DNA of 64,000 bases. Origin: CAYTZH01 sp964442285 (GTDB lineage Bacteria > Myxococcota_A > UBA9160 > JAFDET01). The translations under genes and the position numbers were made by a program. A model generated the notes under the pieces. It ran no database searches and was not told the origin of the DNA. It saw nothing but the letters and a program-made list of their open reading frames with translations. Shown piece after piece: positions 35,927-44,741 of this stretch; position 1 is the stretch's first letter, and each line of letters begins with the position of its first letter. The DNA is taken from the NCBI GenBank assembly GCA_964442285.1, contig CAYTZH010000008.1:62001-126000 (forward strand), written 5' to 3'.

Positions 35927-37950
35927 CCCCGCTCGCGCTCGCCCACCAGCGCCCGCAGCGCCCGCTCGAGCTCGGGCGCGGCCCGCATCAGGTAGGGATC
36001 GGCGAGGCCCACGCGGTAGCAGCGCAGCGCTTCCTCGCGTCGGCCGAGCTGCCAGAGGGCGTGGCCGGCGTTCACCACCAGCTCGGGCGCGGCGAAGCTG
36101 GCGTCGCGCAGGCCCGCCAGCGCCACCGCCAGCGCCGCGCGCGGGTGGCCCCGGAGGAGCAGGCTTCCGGAGGTCCGAATCTCCGCGAGCGGGAATCGAT
36201 GCGGACCGCGGAGCGACGCCAGCAGGCCCGGATCGCGACGGCTCCCCACGGCCTCGAGCAACGCGCGCTCCACGCCCGGGGCGATCGGCTCGTAGTCGAC
36301 GCCCGGCCGCGGTCTCGGCAGCGCCGGGATCCCGGGCGCGAAGCCCCGGTGGAAGTAGACGCCGTCGCGCGCGTCGAAGTGCACCGCACGCCACGCTGGA
36401 TCGGTCTCGAAGTACCGGAACCACGCCGGCTGCTCGTTGTAGGGAACCACCGCCAGCTCGACCCGGTGGCGCGACAGGGCCTCGCGCATGGCCGCGGGGT
36501 CGGTCAACGCCGCCCACGCCGCGAAGAACTCCGGCCCTCCGAGCTCCGCGCGCCCGTCGATGAACACCTTCCGGCGTGTGGCGAAGCCCAGGTAGCCCCC
36601 GTCGGCATAGGTGTTCAGCATGCGGCCCTCCGGCACGTCGCCCCGGTTGAGGAAGGCCGCCGCGCGGACCGGCAGGAAGTCCGCGTTGAACGTGTGACCG
36701 GGCCGGTGGGGCAGCCGCTCCTGGGCGTAGAGCCAGCCGCTTCGCACCTGCAGCACCACGACGGCACAGCACGCCACCACGAGCGCGGGCGGGACCCAGC
36801 CGAAGAGCGCGCGGAGGCCGCGCCCGGGGCGCGGACGCGGCAGCCGGATCGAGAGCCAGGCCGCCAGGTCGGACCAGCCGAGGGCCACGCTCGGGAAGGT
36901 CGCCACGGCGAAGTACCCGAAGTTCTTGAGACCGCTCCAGGCCACGTAGGCGAAGAGCAGGAGCACCAGGCGCTCGGACCAGTCGGCCGCGCGGAAGCGC
37001 CGCGCCCCGCCCACCAGGGCCAGTACCAGGTAGGCCTGCACGAACAGCAGGGGCTGGAACAGCACCAGGGCACGCTTGTCGGTGTAGGCCGCGAGATCCA
37101 GGGGTGAGACCAGCTCGCGAATCCCGATCTCCGTCTTGAACACGCTGCCCGCCTGGAGCATGGTGAGCTGCTCGAAGGGATAGAGGACGCCCTGCCAGCC
37201 GTTCGGGTTGGCGAAGGCCGCCAGCCCGCAGAGCCCGGCCGCGATCCACAGCGGGCGATCCGGACGGCCCGTGCGCAGCAGACCGCCCAGGACATGGGCG
37301 CCGAGCGCCACCAGGCCCAGCACGAACAGCGAGTGGGTGTTGGTCCAGAGGAGCTGCAGAACCGGGAGCGCCCAGACCACCCGCGGCCTCCCCCGCCGAT
37401 GCTCCTCGAGCAAGAGCAGGACCGCCGCGAGTAGGACCCAGGACAGGACGTGGGGCCGCACCTCGAAGCCCAGCCCGAGAACGATGGGCAGCAGCAGCGC
37501 GGCCGCCGAGAAGGGTACCCGCCCGAGGGCCCGGCGGGTCCGCACCAGCGCGAGGGCCAGCGCCGCGAGCGTGAGCACCACGTTGCCCGTGACCACGGAG
37601 AGGGTGCCACCGAGGGCGTAGAGACCCCAGCTCCACAGCTGGTACAGCCACTGGAGATCCACGTGGGGGGCCTCGGCGAGCGTGAAGGTCAGCGGATCCC
37701 GATACGGGAAGGCCCGGTTCTCCGCCATCCAGCGCCCCAAGGAGAGGTGGAAGCCGAGATCGGGGCTGTAGGTCTCCCGGAACCCGAGCACACAGGCCAG
37801 CCCGACCAGCGCCAGCAGGGCCACCGCGGTCCCCGCCCCGGGCACCTCCGCGCTCCGCGGGGGATCCCCGGCCCGAAAGCGGGGCGCCTGCGCTCGGCGC
37901 TCGCCACCCTTCCCCGCGCGCGCATCGCGCTTCCGCTTCCCCGTCGCCAT
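35923..37950 (-). CDS. Large multi-pass membrane protein with C-terminal TPR-like tail (GT-C-like)
   Basis: This 675-residue protein has about ten membrane helices in residues 40-440. Just after the first helix lies DLGFHLSLGRWMAENRAFPY followed by RDPLTFT. A conserved Asp and His at that place, before a GRW and DPxTFT motif, is typical of a family of GT-C-like integral membrane proteins of unknown substrate. The soluble C-terminal 230 residues contain IDGRAELGG and end with TPR-like helices (NAGHALWQLGRREEALRCYR). ATG at 37950 is followed by a very basic N-terminus. Possibly a lipid-linked sugar transferase for surface glycans. Confidence 0.7.
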   Translation of the reverse strand: MATGKRKRDARAGKGGERRAQAPRFRAGDPPRSAEVPGAGTAVALLALVGLACVLGFRETYSPDLGFHLSLGRWMAENRAFPYRDPLTFTLAEAPHVDLQWLYQLWSWGLYALGGTLSVVTGNVVLTLAALALALVRTRRALGRVPFSAAALLLPIVLGLGFEVRPHVLSWVLLAAVLLLLEEHRRGRPRVVWALPVLQLLWTNTHSLFVLGLVALGAHVLGGLLRTGRPDRPLWIAAGLCGLAAFANPNGWQGVLYPFEQLTMLQAGSVFKTEIGIRELVSPLDLAAYTDKRALVLFQPLLFVQAYLVLALVGGARRFRAADWSERLVLLLFAYVAWSGLKNFGYFAVATFPSVALGWSDLAAWLSIRLPRPRPGRGLRALFGWVPPALVVACCAVVVLQVRSGWLYAQERLPHRPGHTFNADFLPVRAAAFLNRGDVPEGRMLNTYADGGYLGFATRRKVFIDGRAELGGPEFFAAWAALTDPAAMREALSRHRVELAVVPYNEQPAWFRYFETDPAWRAVHFDARDGVYFHRGFAPGIPALPRPRPGVDYEPIAPGVERALLEAVGSRRDPGLLASLRGPHRFPLAEIRTSGSLLLRGHPRAALAVALAGLRDASFAAPELVVNAGHALWQLGRREEALRCYRVGLADPYLMRAAPELERALRALVGERERG

Positions 37951-38240
37951 CTCCTCGCGCTGCTCCCGCTGCTGCCGCGGGACTCTAACGGGACCGCCCG
38001 CCCGCGCCCATTCCTCCGGGGTCTTTTCAGCCCAGGCGCGCGCGCCTGCGAAGCAGAGGTCGATCCCGTCGTTCTTCACAGGACTGCGACACCCAGGAGA
38101 TCCCGCGACCGATCCGATGACATTCGAGCCACACTTCTGCGTGGGCCGACGCGATCCGACCCCCCTCGTCCAGAATGGCGCCACTTCGTCCCGGATCGGC
38201 GGTGCGGACCCACGCGGGATCCGCCCCCAAGGAGAGCTCC

Positions 38241-39413
38241 ATGTCCCCGATGCGCCCCCTTCGTGCTTCCACCGCGGTCGGTGCCGCGGCCCTTTCGCTG
38301 GCCCTCGCCCCGGCCGCCCTCGCCCAGGTCACTCTTCTCGGTGGTGACGACCCCTGGCAGACGCCCCCCACGACGCCCGCCAAGGGCACCGAGACCTTCG
38401 TCGATTTCGGCTCGATCCCGCTCGGGGGCGGCTTCTTCGGACCGGGCTCCGATCCGTTCGTGGGCCGGATCGACCTCGAGGGCGAGCCCCTGCCCACCGA
38501 TCCTCCGGGCGCCCTGGGTGACATCGACACGATCGTGCGCCGCACGGCGGACACGGCGCCCCTGAACGTGAACGACAGCGATACCGTGCCGATCGAGATC
38601 GTCGCCCTCTCGCTCCGCAGCACCCAGCCCATCACGGTGACGTACAACGGCGGCCAGAATCCCGAGCTCTGGGATGTCCGCCTCTGCCTCTCGGAGGCGT
38701 TCGCCCAGACGCCCGGCTCGATCACGGTCACCCGCACATCCCAAGACGGGGGCACGTTCGACTCCACGCTCCCGGTGATCCCCAAGATCATCTTCAGCCA
38801 GCAGCAGTTCCCGTTCTCCCAGCAGGTGATCGACAATCCGCTCCTCGGCGTGACGTTCAGCTCCACCGGCTCCAAGTGGGCGCTGGCGATCCCCGACGGC
38901 TCGCTCAACCCCGGCGCGCTGGGCATCCAGCAGGTCCCGGTCGGCGTCGACGTGGACGGCGACTGCAACGGCAGCTTCGAGCTGCCGACCGTCGGTTCCA
39001 CCACCTTCATCCCGGGCATGATGGACAACGGCGGCGGCAACTTCATGTGCTCCCCGAACGAGGAGGTGGCCATGGCCGCCCTCGCAGGGCACGCCGTGGC
39101 GCCCCCGGGCGATTCCGACGCCGACGGCTGGCCCGACGAGTGCGACAACTGCCCCAACGACTCGAACTCCGACCAGCTCGATAGCGACAGCGACGGGGTG
39201 GGCGACGTCTGCGACAACTGCCCGGGGATCTTCAACCCGAACCAGGCCGACAGCAACGGCAACGGCGTCGGCGACGCCTGCGAGCTGGGCCCGATTCCCG
39301 TTCCGGCCGCCTCGCCGTGGACGGCCTGGGTGGCCCTGCCTCTCGGGCTGCTGCTGGCGGCCCTGCTCCTGCTGGGCGGACGCTTCGCGCTGCAGCGCGC
39401 GGGGAGCCGCTAG
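38241..39413 (+). CDS. Secreted protein with thrombospondin type 3 repeats and C-terminal anchor
   Basis: The 390-residue protein has a signal peptide (cleaved after PAALA-Q) and a 240-residue beta-rich domain. Asp-rich Ca2+-binding repeats follow at about 290-355 (DSDADGWPDECDNCPND, DSDSDGVGDVCDNCPG, DSNGNGVGDAC), and then a terminal PVPAASPWTAWVALPLG helix and QRAGSR basic tail. The tripartite end resembles PEP-, IPTL- or MYXO-CTERM sorting signals but matches none exactly. The ATG follows AAGGAGAGCTCC. The upstream divergent gap (37951-38240) shows no clear motif. It is probably displayed on the cell surface. Confidence 0.78.
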   Translation: MSPMRPLRASTAVGAAALSLALAPAALAQVTLLGGDDPWQTPPTTPAKGTETFVDFGSIPLGGGFFGPGSDPFVGRIDLEGEPLPTDPPGALGDIDTIVRRTADTAPLNVNDSDTVPIEIVALSLRSTQPITVTYNGGQNPELWDVRLCLSEAFAQTPGSITVTRTSQDGGTFDSTLPVIPKIIFSQQQFPFSQQVIDNPLLGVTFSSTGSKWALAIPDGSLNPGALGIQQVPVGVDVDGDCNGSFELPTVGSTTFIPGMMDNGGGNFMCSPNEEVAMAALAGHAVAPPGDSDADGWPDECDNCPNDSNSDQLDSDSDGVGDVCDNCPGIFNPNQADSNGNGVGDACELGPIPVPAASPWTAWVALPLGLLLAALLLLGGRFALQRAGSR

Positions 39414-39443
39414 CCCCCGGGCACTCGCCTTGGCCGGCCGGGC

Positions 39444-40274
39444 TCAGCTCCAGGCGGCGCCAGGCGCCAGCTTGTACTGGGTCGAGTGGGGACCGCGCCG
39501 CACCGCCGCCGGCGCGAAGCGACTCGCCAGGCGGACGAGCTCCGCGTAGGGGTTCACCGGTCGGCCGCCGAAGCCATCGTAGTGGAGGACCAGCAGCGGA
39601 TCCGCCGCGGTCGGCGCGGCGCCGTAGCGCTCGTCGAGACGCGGCCGCAGCACCCGGGGCGTCTTCACCTGGTAGTGGAGGTGGGCCTTGCCCCGCGCCG
39701 CGCCGGTGTCGCCCACGACGCCGATCCGATGCCCCGGCTGCAGCAGATGACCGGGCCGCACCTCGGGCGCGTCGCGCAGGTGCGCGTAGTAGTGGATGAA
39801 GCCCCGGTCGTCGATGGTGCGCACCGAGTTGCCGCCGTCCTCGCTGTGCCCGGGCGTGCCCGGCGCCGCATCCGTGGTCGTCACGCCGCGGACGGCGTGC
39901 CCGTACCACCAGTAGTCGAGGACGCGCTGGCGGCTGGTGACCACCACGGGGCTGCCGAAGGGCGCCATGATGTCGATGGCGCCGTGGGTCACCTCCCCGC
40001 GGTCGTTCTCGAAGCTGTTGCCGAACCAGACGATCACCGAGCCGTCGTCCCAGGTGACGACGCGATCCTCGGCGCGCGCGGGAGGACGCGAGCGGAAGCC
40101 CGCCGCGTAGAGCACGGGGAAGCGGTCGAGGCTGCCCAGGTCGGTGGGGAGCGCGATTCCGCGCTCCGCCTCCCGCAGATCGCGACCCACCGACCGGCGT
40201 TCCGAGAACCGATGGCCATCCCGCCGCCCGTGCGGGCTCAGGTGACCCGGTCGTCGGATGCGGGATCCCGGCAT
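39444..40274 (-). CDS. M23-family metallopeptidase
   Basis: This 276-residue protein has the LytM/M23 zinc motif THGAIDIMAPFGSPV (H-x3-D) and the paired histidine GKAHLHYQV, with FIHYYAHLRDAPEV between them. These residues make a zinc endopeptidase that cuts peptidoglycan cross-links or other glycine-rich peptides. No clear signal peptide is seen at the ATG, and the first 40 residues are basic and unstructured, so the real start or export route is uncertain. It follows the methyltransferase gene by 49 bp and could be cotranscribed. Confidence 0.85.
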   Translation of the reverse strand: MPGSRIRRPGHLSPHGRRDGHRFSERRSVGRDLREAERGIALPTDLGSLDRFPVLYAAGFRSRPPARAEDRVVTWDDGSVIVWFGNSFENDRGEVTHGAIDIMAPFGSPVVVTSRQRVLDYWWYGHAVRGVTTTDAAPGTPGHSEDGGNSVRTIDDRGFIHYYAHLRDAPEVRPGHLLQPGHRIGVVGDTGAARGKAHLHYQVKTPRVLRPRLDERYGAAPTAADPLLVLHYDGFGGRPVNPYAELVRLASRFAPAAVRRGPHSTQYKLAPGAAWS

Positions 40275-40323
40275 CGCCTGAGGGTACGCCGGATCGCGGC
40301 GCGCGTCCGGAACGCACCGTGCC

Positions 40324-41229
40324 TTAGCTCACGGCACCCGGGTTCTCCGCCTGGGCGACCGGGAGGCGCCGCAGGATGAGCCAGCGCACGGACGACGCCG
40401 GGTCCGCGCCGCACTGAAGCGTCGACAGCCCCGGGAATCCGGACAGCGGCGCGGCACATCCCGGCGCGAGGCCCGGCAGCGTCCAGGCGAACCGGGCGGC
40501 CACCGCGGCCTCGGGATCCTCGCTCCCGGCTCGTGCAGCGAGCTCCGAGAGCAGCGCGAATCCCCGCCAGAGCCAGGCCCGGTGCGCCGCCAGACGCGCC
40601 GCCGCCTCCCGCGCCGAGCAGGAGGCCCAAGCTGCCACGAGCCGCGCCTGTGCCTCGCCATCCCGGCGCGCCCGCCAGAGCCGCGCCAGCCGGTCGTGGC
40701 GCGCGCCGCCCGCGACCAGGAGCCCAAGCGCCTCTCCCGCCGTCCACTGCTCGCCCGCCGCCTCGAAGAACGCGAGCAGGAGCGTGCCTTCGGGGCGCAC
40801 CACCCGTGCCAGCTCGGCGACCGCGCTGCGAAGGAGCACCGGATCGGTGGGGTCCAGCACCCCCGTGGCGGCCACGAGCGAGCCGAAGCCCCCGCCCGAG
40901 AAGGGAAGCGCCTCCGCCCGGGCCACCACGCTCCGAACGCCGCGTCGCGCGCGCGCCCGCCGGGCCATGGCCGGGCTGTGGTCGACGCCCAGCGCCGCGA
41001 AGCCGCACCTCCGCAGGGCCTCGACCAGCAGCCCGTGACCCGACCCGACCACCAGGCAGGGCGTCGCCAGCCACGCCGCGGCGTCCGCGACGTGGCCGGC
41101 GGCCAGTCCTCCGTCCTCGCAGAGATCCCAGGCCTCGGCGAGACCGTCCCACTGCGCGCGCGACGCGCCGCCGCGCGCCGTCTCAGTGATCGCGCACCAG
41201 GAGCGCGCCGGCTCCGACGAAGTAGCCAT
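40324..41229 (-). CDS. Class I SAM-dependent methyltransferase
   Basis: This 301-residue protein carries motif I CLVVGSGHGLLVEALRRCGF, an acidic residue at the end of strand 2 (ALGVDHSPAM), and VVRPEGTLLLAFFE as the family strand 5. The best start is ATG 41229 with GAGG upstream, which lies 47 nt inside the 3' end of the Hint protein gene in another frame. No ATG, GTG or TTG exists closer to motif I that would keep the fold whole. The substrate is unknown. Its tight overlap suggests it works with, or is regulated by, the Hint protein. Confidence 0.75.
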   Translation of the reverse strand: MATSSEPARSWCAITETARGGASRAQWDGLAEAWDLCEDGGLAAGHVADAAAWLATPCLVVGSGHGLLVEALRRCGFAALGVDHSPAMARRARARRGVRSVVARAEALPFSGGGFGSLVAATGVLDPTDPVLLRSAVAELARVVRPEGTLLLAFFEAAGEQWTAGEALGLLVAGGARHDRLARLWRARRDGEAQARLVAAWASCSAREAAARLAAHRAWLWRGFALLSELAARAGSEDPEAAVAARFAWTLPGLAPGCAAPLSGFPGLSTLQCGADPASSVRWLILRRLPVAQAENPGAVS

Positions 41230-42103
41230 GGTGCGCCTCGAGCCGGAGGTTGAAGACCCGCTCACAGCGGCCGTCCTCGGCCCGAGCGGAGCGGATCGGG
41301 AGCGGCCCGGAGAGCGCCGCCGCGGCGAAGCCCGCCCGGATCTCCTCGCTGGCCACCCAGCCGCCGTCGGCCGCCCCGAAGCGATGGGTGTCGGTGACCT
41401 GGATCGCGCCACTGGCGGCCTCGAGCGCCCTCAGGGCGAAGTCGCCGGCGTGCTCGTCGAGGCCGACCACGCGGGTGCTCTTCGCGCGGCGCCGGGCTGC
41501 GTCCCAGGCCCAGACCGCGTCGCCGACTCGCAGCGCCTGGATCGGCGCCAGGCCGTAGGGTGTATGCACGGCGGTGTAGGCCGGGAAGCAGCAGACCTTG
41601 TTCGGCCGGTTGTCCCAGACCGGCGTGCGGAGGCGAATCGGCGCCTCCGGGGTCCAGCACTTCGCCTCGGTGCAGTGGCGCTCCTGGCCGAAGTTCCGAT
41701 TGATCACGGAGAGGGTGAAGCCGGTGCCCGCGATGACCTTGGTGTTGAAGACCCAGGCCAGGCCTTGCATCAGCTCGTCGTTCCGACCCGCATCGCAGTG
41801 GTGCAGGTAGACCGCGCCGTCCCGGGTGAAGTGGCCGGCCAGCCGGCGCAGCACCGGGCGGAACTTGAGCAGCGTCTCCTTGCGGACCTCGTCGTCGCCG
41901 AGCTCGATCATCTGGGCGTTCCCGTGGTCCCAGATGTGGAGGCGTCGGATCCGCCCCCCGGCCGCCTTGGCGAGTACGTTGTCGACCATCTCCTGGGCCG
42001 AGGTCATGGTGACGTAGTCGCTGTGAGTGGCGGCGGCACCGGGTCCGAAGCCGCGCCCGACGAAGGGCTTGTCCGCTCGCACGTCGATCACCGTGATGTC
42101 CAT
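41183..42103 (-). CDS. Caspase-like (DUF4347-type) domain fused to a Hint autoprocessing domain
   Basis: In this 306-residue protein, residues 1-160 resemble DUF4347/caspase-like domains: a His in RLHIWDHGNAQ and, about 45 residues on, a Cys in VYLHHCDAGRNDEL. Residues from about 172 form a Hint domain: CCFPAYTAVHTPYGLAPIQA, then LRVGDAVWAWD, VTDTHRFGA (block B-like His) and the terminal block VFNLRLEAHHGYFVGAGALL. Hint domains of polymorphic toxins end in VHN before a toxin; here the chain stops at VRDH, with no Asn and no C-terminal partner. There is no signal peptide. ATG has AAGGAACCC upstream. Function unknown; a self-cleaving or proteolytic effector is possible. Confidence 0.7.
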   Translation of the reverse strand: MDITVIDVRADKPFVGRGFGPGAAATHSDYVTMTSAQEMVDNVLAKAAGGRIRRLHIWDHGNAQMIELGDDEVRKETLLKFRPVLRRLAGHFTRDGAVYLHHCDAGRNDELMQGLAWVFNTKVIAGTGFTLSVINRNFGQERHCTEAKCWTPEAPIRLRTPVWDNRPNKVCCFPAYTAVHTPYGLAPIQALRVGDAVWAWDAARRRAKSTRVVGLDEHAGDFALRALEAASGAIQVTDTHRFGAADGGWVASEEIRAGFAAAALSGPLPIRSARAEDGRCERVFNLRLEAHHGYFVGAGALLVRDH

Positions 42104-42323
42104 GGGTTCCTTCCAGCTCCTTGCAGCGTGCCCGCCCCGAAGGCGGGCTCAGCCGTCGTTCCGAAGGGCTCCCCGTCCGGTATCGCGCTCGAGAGCAAAG
42201 TCTGACGCCGCGGCCGGGGATCACTGTGCACCGGGTCACAGCAGCCGCGGCCCCCACCCTGGCGGCAATCTGACCACTTCTCCATCCTTGGCGGCGGCGG
42301 GGGCCCGACGGCGAAGGGCGCGC

Positions 42324-44033
42324 ATGCAGGGAGATCGGCCGACGCGGACCTTCGACCGACGGGACGCCGCCGTCGGCGCGGGCCTCTTCCTGCTCGCGCT
42401 GCTCCTCCGCCTGCTCTACCTGGACCAGGCCTGGGCGCTGCCCTTCTTCGAGCGGCCCATCATCGACGCCCGCTCCTACGACGAATGGGGGCGGCGCATC
42501 GCGGCGGGCGACTGGCTGGGCGAGCGGACCTTCTACCAGGCCCCGGCCTATCCCTACTTCCTCGGCCTGGTCTACGCGCTGCTCGGCTCGGCGGCCTGGA
42601 CCCTGCGGGTGGTGCAGGCCGGCCTGGGCGCCGCCTCCTGCGTGCTGCTCTACCTCGCGACCCGCGCCCTCTTCGGCCGGGGCGCGGGCGTCGCCGCGGG
42701 CCTGCTGCTCGCCGCCTACGCCCCGGCGATCTTCTTCACCGGGGTGATCCAGAAGACGACCCTCGGCCTCTTCCTCACCAGCGCCCTGCTGCTGGTCCTG
42801 GTGCGCTTCGCCGAGCGACCGGGGACACGAGCCGCGTTCGCGGGGGGCCTGCTCCTGGCCCTGCTGGCACTCACCCGCGAGAACGCCCTGGCCCTGGCGT
42901 TGATCGTCCCCGCCTGGCTCGCCTTCCAGCTCCGCCACCGCGCACCCGGGCGCACCCGGGCGCGCTGGGCGGGCGCCTTCGGCCTGGGCCTGCTGCTCGT
43001 CCTGCTGCCCGTCGGCGTCCGCAACGCCGCGGTCGGGGGCAGCTTCACCCTCAGCACCTCGCAGATGGGCCCGAACTTCTACATCGGCAACAACCCGCGC
43101 GCGACGGGAACCTACCGGCCGCTCGTGGCCGGACGCCAGACGCCCGTGTGGGAGGGCTCGGACGCGGCGGCGATCGCCGAGGCCGCGTCGGGCCGATCGC
43201 TCACCCCCGGCGAGGTCTCGAGGTGGTGGATGCGCCGCAGCCTCGCCTGGGTGCGCAGCGACCCGGCGGCCTGGCTGGCCCTCCTCGGACGCAAGGCGCT
43301 CTACACCGTGAACGACTTCGAGCTGCCGGACAGTGAGGATCTCTACTTCGCTGCCGGGTTCTCCGGGCTGCTGGCGGCGCTCCTGCTTGTGTCGCGCTTC
43401 GGTGTGCTCTTCCCGCTCGCGGTCCTCGGGATGGGCCTCGCCTGGGGCGCAAGGCGCGAGATCCGCAACGCCCCGAGCGCCGGCCTGCTCGCGCTCATGG
43501 CTCTCGCCTTCGCGGCCGCCGTGGCCGCCTTCTACGTGGTGGCCCGCTACCGCTTCCCCCTGGTACCGCTGCTGATCCCCTTCGCGGGGCTCGCCGTGGC
43601 ACGCACGATCGCCCTGCTCCGCGCCGGCTCCTGGCGGCCCCTCCCCGCGCCCGTGGCCGCGGCCGCGCTGGCGGCGCTCGTCGCCCACGCGCCGGGCATC
43701 GAGCGCGGCCCCTCCCTCAGCGTGGCCTGGATGAACCTGGGCATCCTCATGCTCGACGACGGGGATCTGGCGCGCGCCGAGACCTATCTGCTGCGCGCGG
43801 AGGCGCTGAATCCCGGGCCGGCCCCCCAGTTCGAGCTGGCGCGACTCCGCGTCCACCAGCGCCGCTTCTTCCAGGCCGAGGAACACCTCCTGCGGGCGGA
43901 TCCCGAGGACCTGCGCGTCCACCTCCTGTGGGCCGAGCTGCTGCACCGCCAGGGCCGCAGCGAGGAGGCCCGCACCCACGAGCAGCGGGCGCGGGAGCTC
44001 GGCCCGGAGGCCGCGCGCCCCGCACCCCGCTAG
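42324..44033 (+). CDS. GT39-like membrane glycosyltransferase with C-terminal TPR
   Basis: This 569-residue protein has the PMT/ArnT-like opening: a first membrane helix, then DARSYDEWGRRIAAGDW with the catalytic-type Asp, and FYQAPAYPYFLGLVYALLG. About ten further helices follow to residue 460, and the C-terminal 110 residues are TPR-like (AWMNLGILMLDDGDLARAET). It probably transfers a sugar from a lipid carrier to an extracytoplasmic acceptor. ATG at 42324 is the first one giving the usual short N-terminus. The gap 42104-42323 before it shows no recognisable motif. Confidence 0.8.
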   Translation: MQGDRPTRTFDRRDAAVGAGLFLLALLLRLLYLDQAWALPFFERPIIDARSYDEWGRRIAAGDWLGERTFYQAPAYPYFLGLVYALLGSAAWTLRVVQAGLGAASCVLLYLATRALFGRGAGVAAGLLLAAYAPAIFFTGVIQKTTLGLFLTSALLLVLVRFAERPGTRAAFAGGLLLALLALTRENALALALIVPAWLAFQLRHRAPGRTRARWAGAFGLGLLLVLLPVGVRNAAVGGSFTLSTSQMGPNFYIGNNPRATGTYRPLVAGRQTPVWEGSDAAAIAEAASGRSLTPGEVSRWWMRRSLAWVRSDPAAWLALLGRKALYTVNDFELPDSEDLYFAAGFSGLLAALLLVSRFGVLFPLAVLGMGLAWGARREIRNAPSAGLLALMALAFAAAVAAFYVVARYRFPLVPLLIPFAGLAVARTIALLRAGSWRPLPAPVAAAALAALVAHAPGIERGPSLSVAWMNLGILMLDDGDLARAETYLLRAEALNPGPAPQFELARLRVHQRRFFQAEEHLLRADPEDLRVHLLWAELLHRQGRSEEARTHEQRARELGPEAARPAPR

Positions 44034-44128
44034 GGCTCCGCGGTGTCGCCTTCGCACGCCCACTGCGTTTCGACGAGGCCGGGCGCCAGCTGCGCGGGAA
44101 CGAGCGTGATATCCTCCGGTCGCAACCG

Positions 44129-44524
44129 ATGGCCACCCTCTCCTTCACGACCGCGAAGTTCGACGTCTCGTTGGAGGCGCCGAACCCCACGAATCCGATC
44201 GCCGGACAGGGCGTCCTCCGCTGGCTGCGAGAGGAGCTTGGGAACACCGGCTACGCGTGCACCGAGCCGGAGCCGGAGGACTGGGGTTGGTACATGGACG
44301 CACGAGGCTCGGAAGCGACCTACCTCGTGGGGGCGAGTGGAGAGCCGGAGGACTCGAGCCCCGAGGTCCCGTGGACCGTGCAGGTGGAGAAGGCCCGCTC
44401 GCTTGCGGACAAGCTCCTCGGACGGAACAAGCTGGCCGGCGACGATGCGCTGGTGACCGAGCTCGAACGCCTGCTTCGGTCCGAGGCCGCGATCCGGGAC
44501 CTCCGCGTCGACCGCGACGGCTGA
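44129..44524 (+). CDS. Hypothetical protein
   Basis: This 131-residue soluble acidic protein is not recognised. It starts MATLSFTTAKFDVSLEAPNP and has EPEPEDWGWYMDARGSEATY near mid-protein and a C-terminal charged helix (VTELERLLRSEAAIRDLRVD). It has no signal peptide or membrane segment. The ATG is preceded by TCCTCCGGT, a poor ribosome site. It stands alone between the glycosyltransferase gene and a decayed hydrolase scrap. The compact alpha/beta pattern with conserved tryptophans is the only clue. Confidence 0.6.
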   Translation: MATLSFTTAKFDVSLEAPNPTNPIAGQGVLRWLREELGNTGYACTEPEPEDWGWYMDARGSEATYLVGASGEPEDSSPEVPWTVQVEKARSLADKLLGRNKLAGDDALVTELERLLRSEAAIRDLRVDRDG

Positions 44525-44610
44525 CCCCGCGGCGCGGCCCCGCTCTGCTGCTCCTTCACGGGCTCGGCAAGAGCGCCTTCGACTGGGAGGAGAGCGTCCT
44601 CCGGATCGCC
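44521..44610 (+). pseudogene. Alpha/beta-hydrolase N-terminal scrap
   Basis: About 30 codons read RGPALLLLHGLGKSAFDWEE, the strand and HG oxyanion-hole segment that opens alpha/beta hydrolases. After that the frame has no hydrolase sequence and no Ser nucleophile elbow follows. The preceding CDS stops inside the first codons of this scrap. It looks like a truncated remnant in a region that also holds an integrase scrap. The rest of the gap to 44741 has CCAAGCGCTGCAGCTGACGC, which resembles half of an integron attC site, with no partner half. Confidence 0.45.
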
Positions 44611-44741
44611 GGAAGAGCGCCACCCCACCAAGCGCTGCAGCTGACGCGGCGCCGCACCTCGAGAGCCGGGTCTGGTAGCCTTCGTACGTCGACCTCGGGC
44701 GCCTCCACGAGCGAGGCGCCGCCTGCGGGCGGGGAACCCGG

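Noticed and set aside
38117..38347. 76-codon plus-strand frame in the gap before the thrombospondin-type-3 gene
   Set aside because: It overlaps the signal peptide of the real gene in another frame and has no ribosome site or motif.
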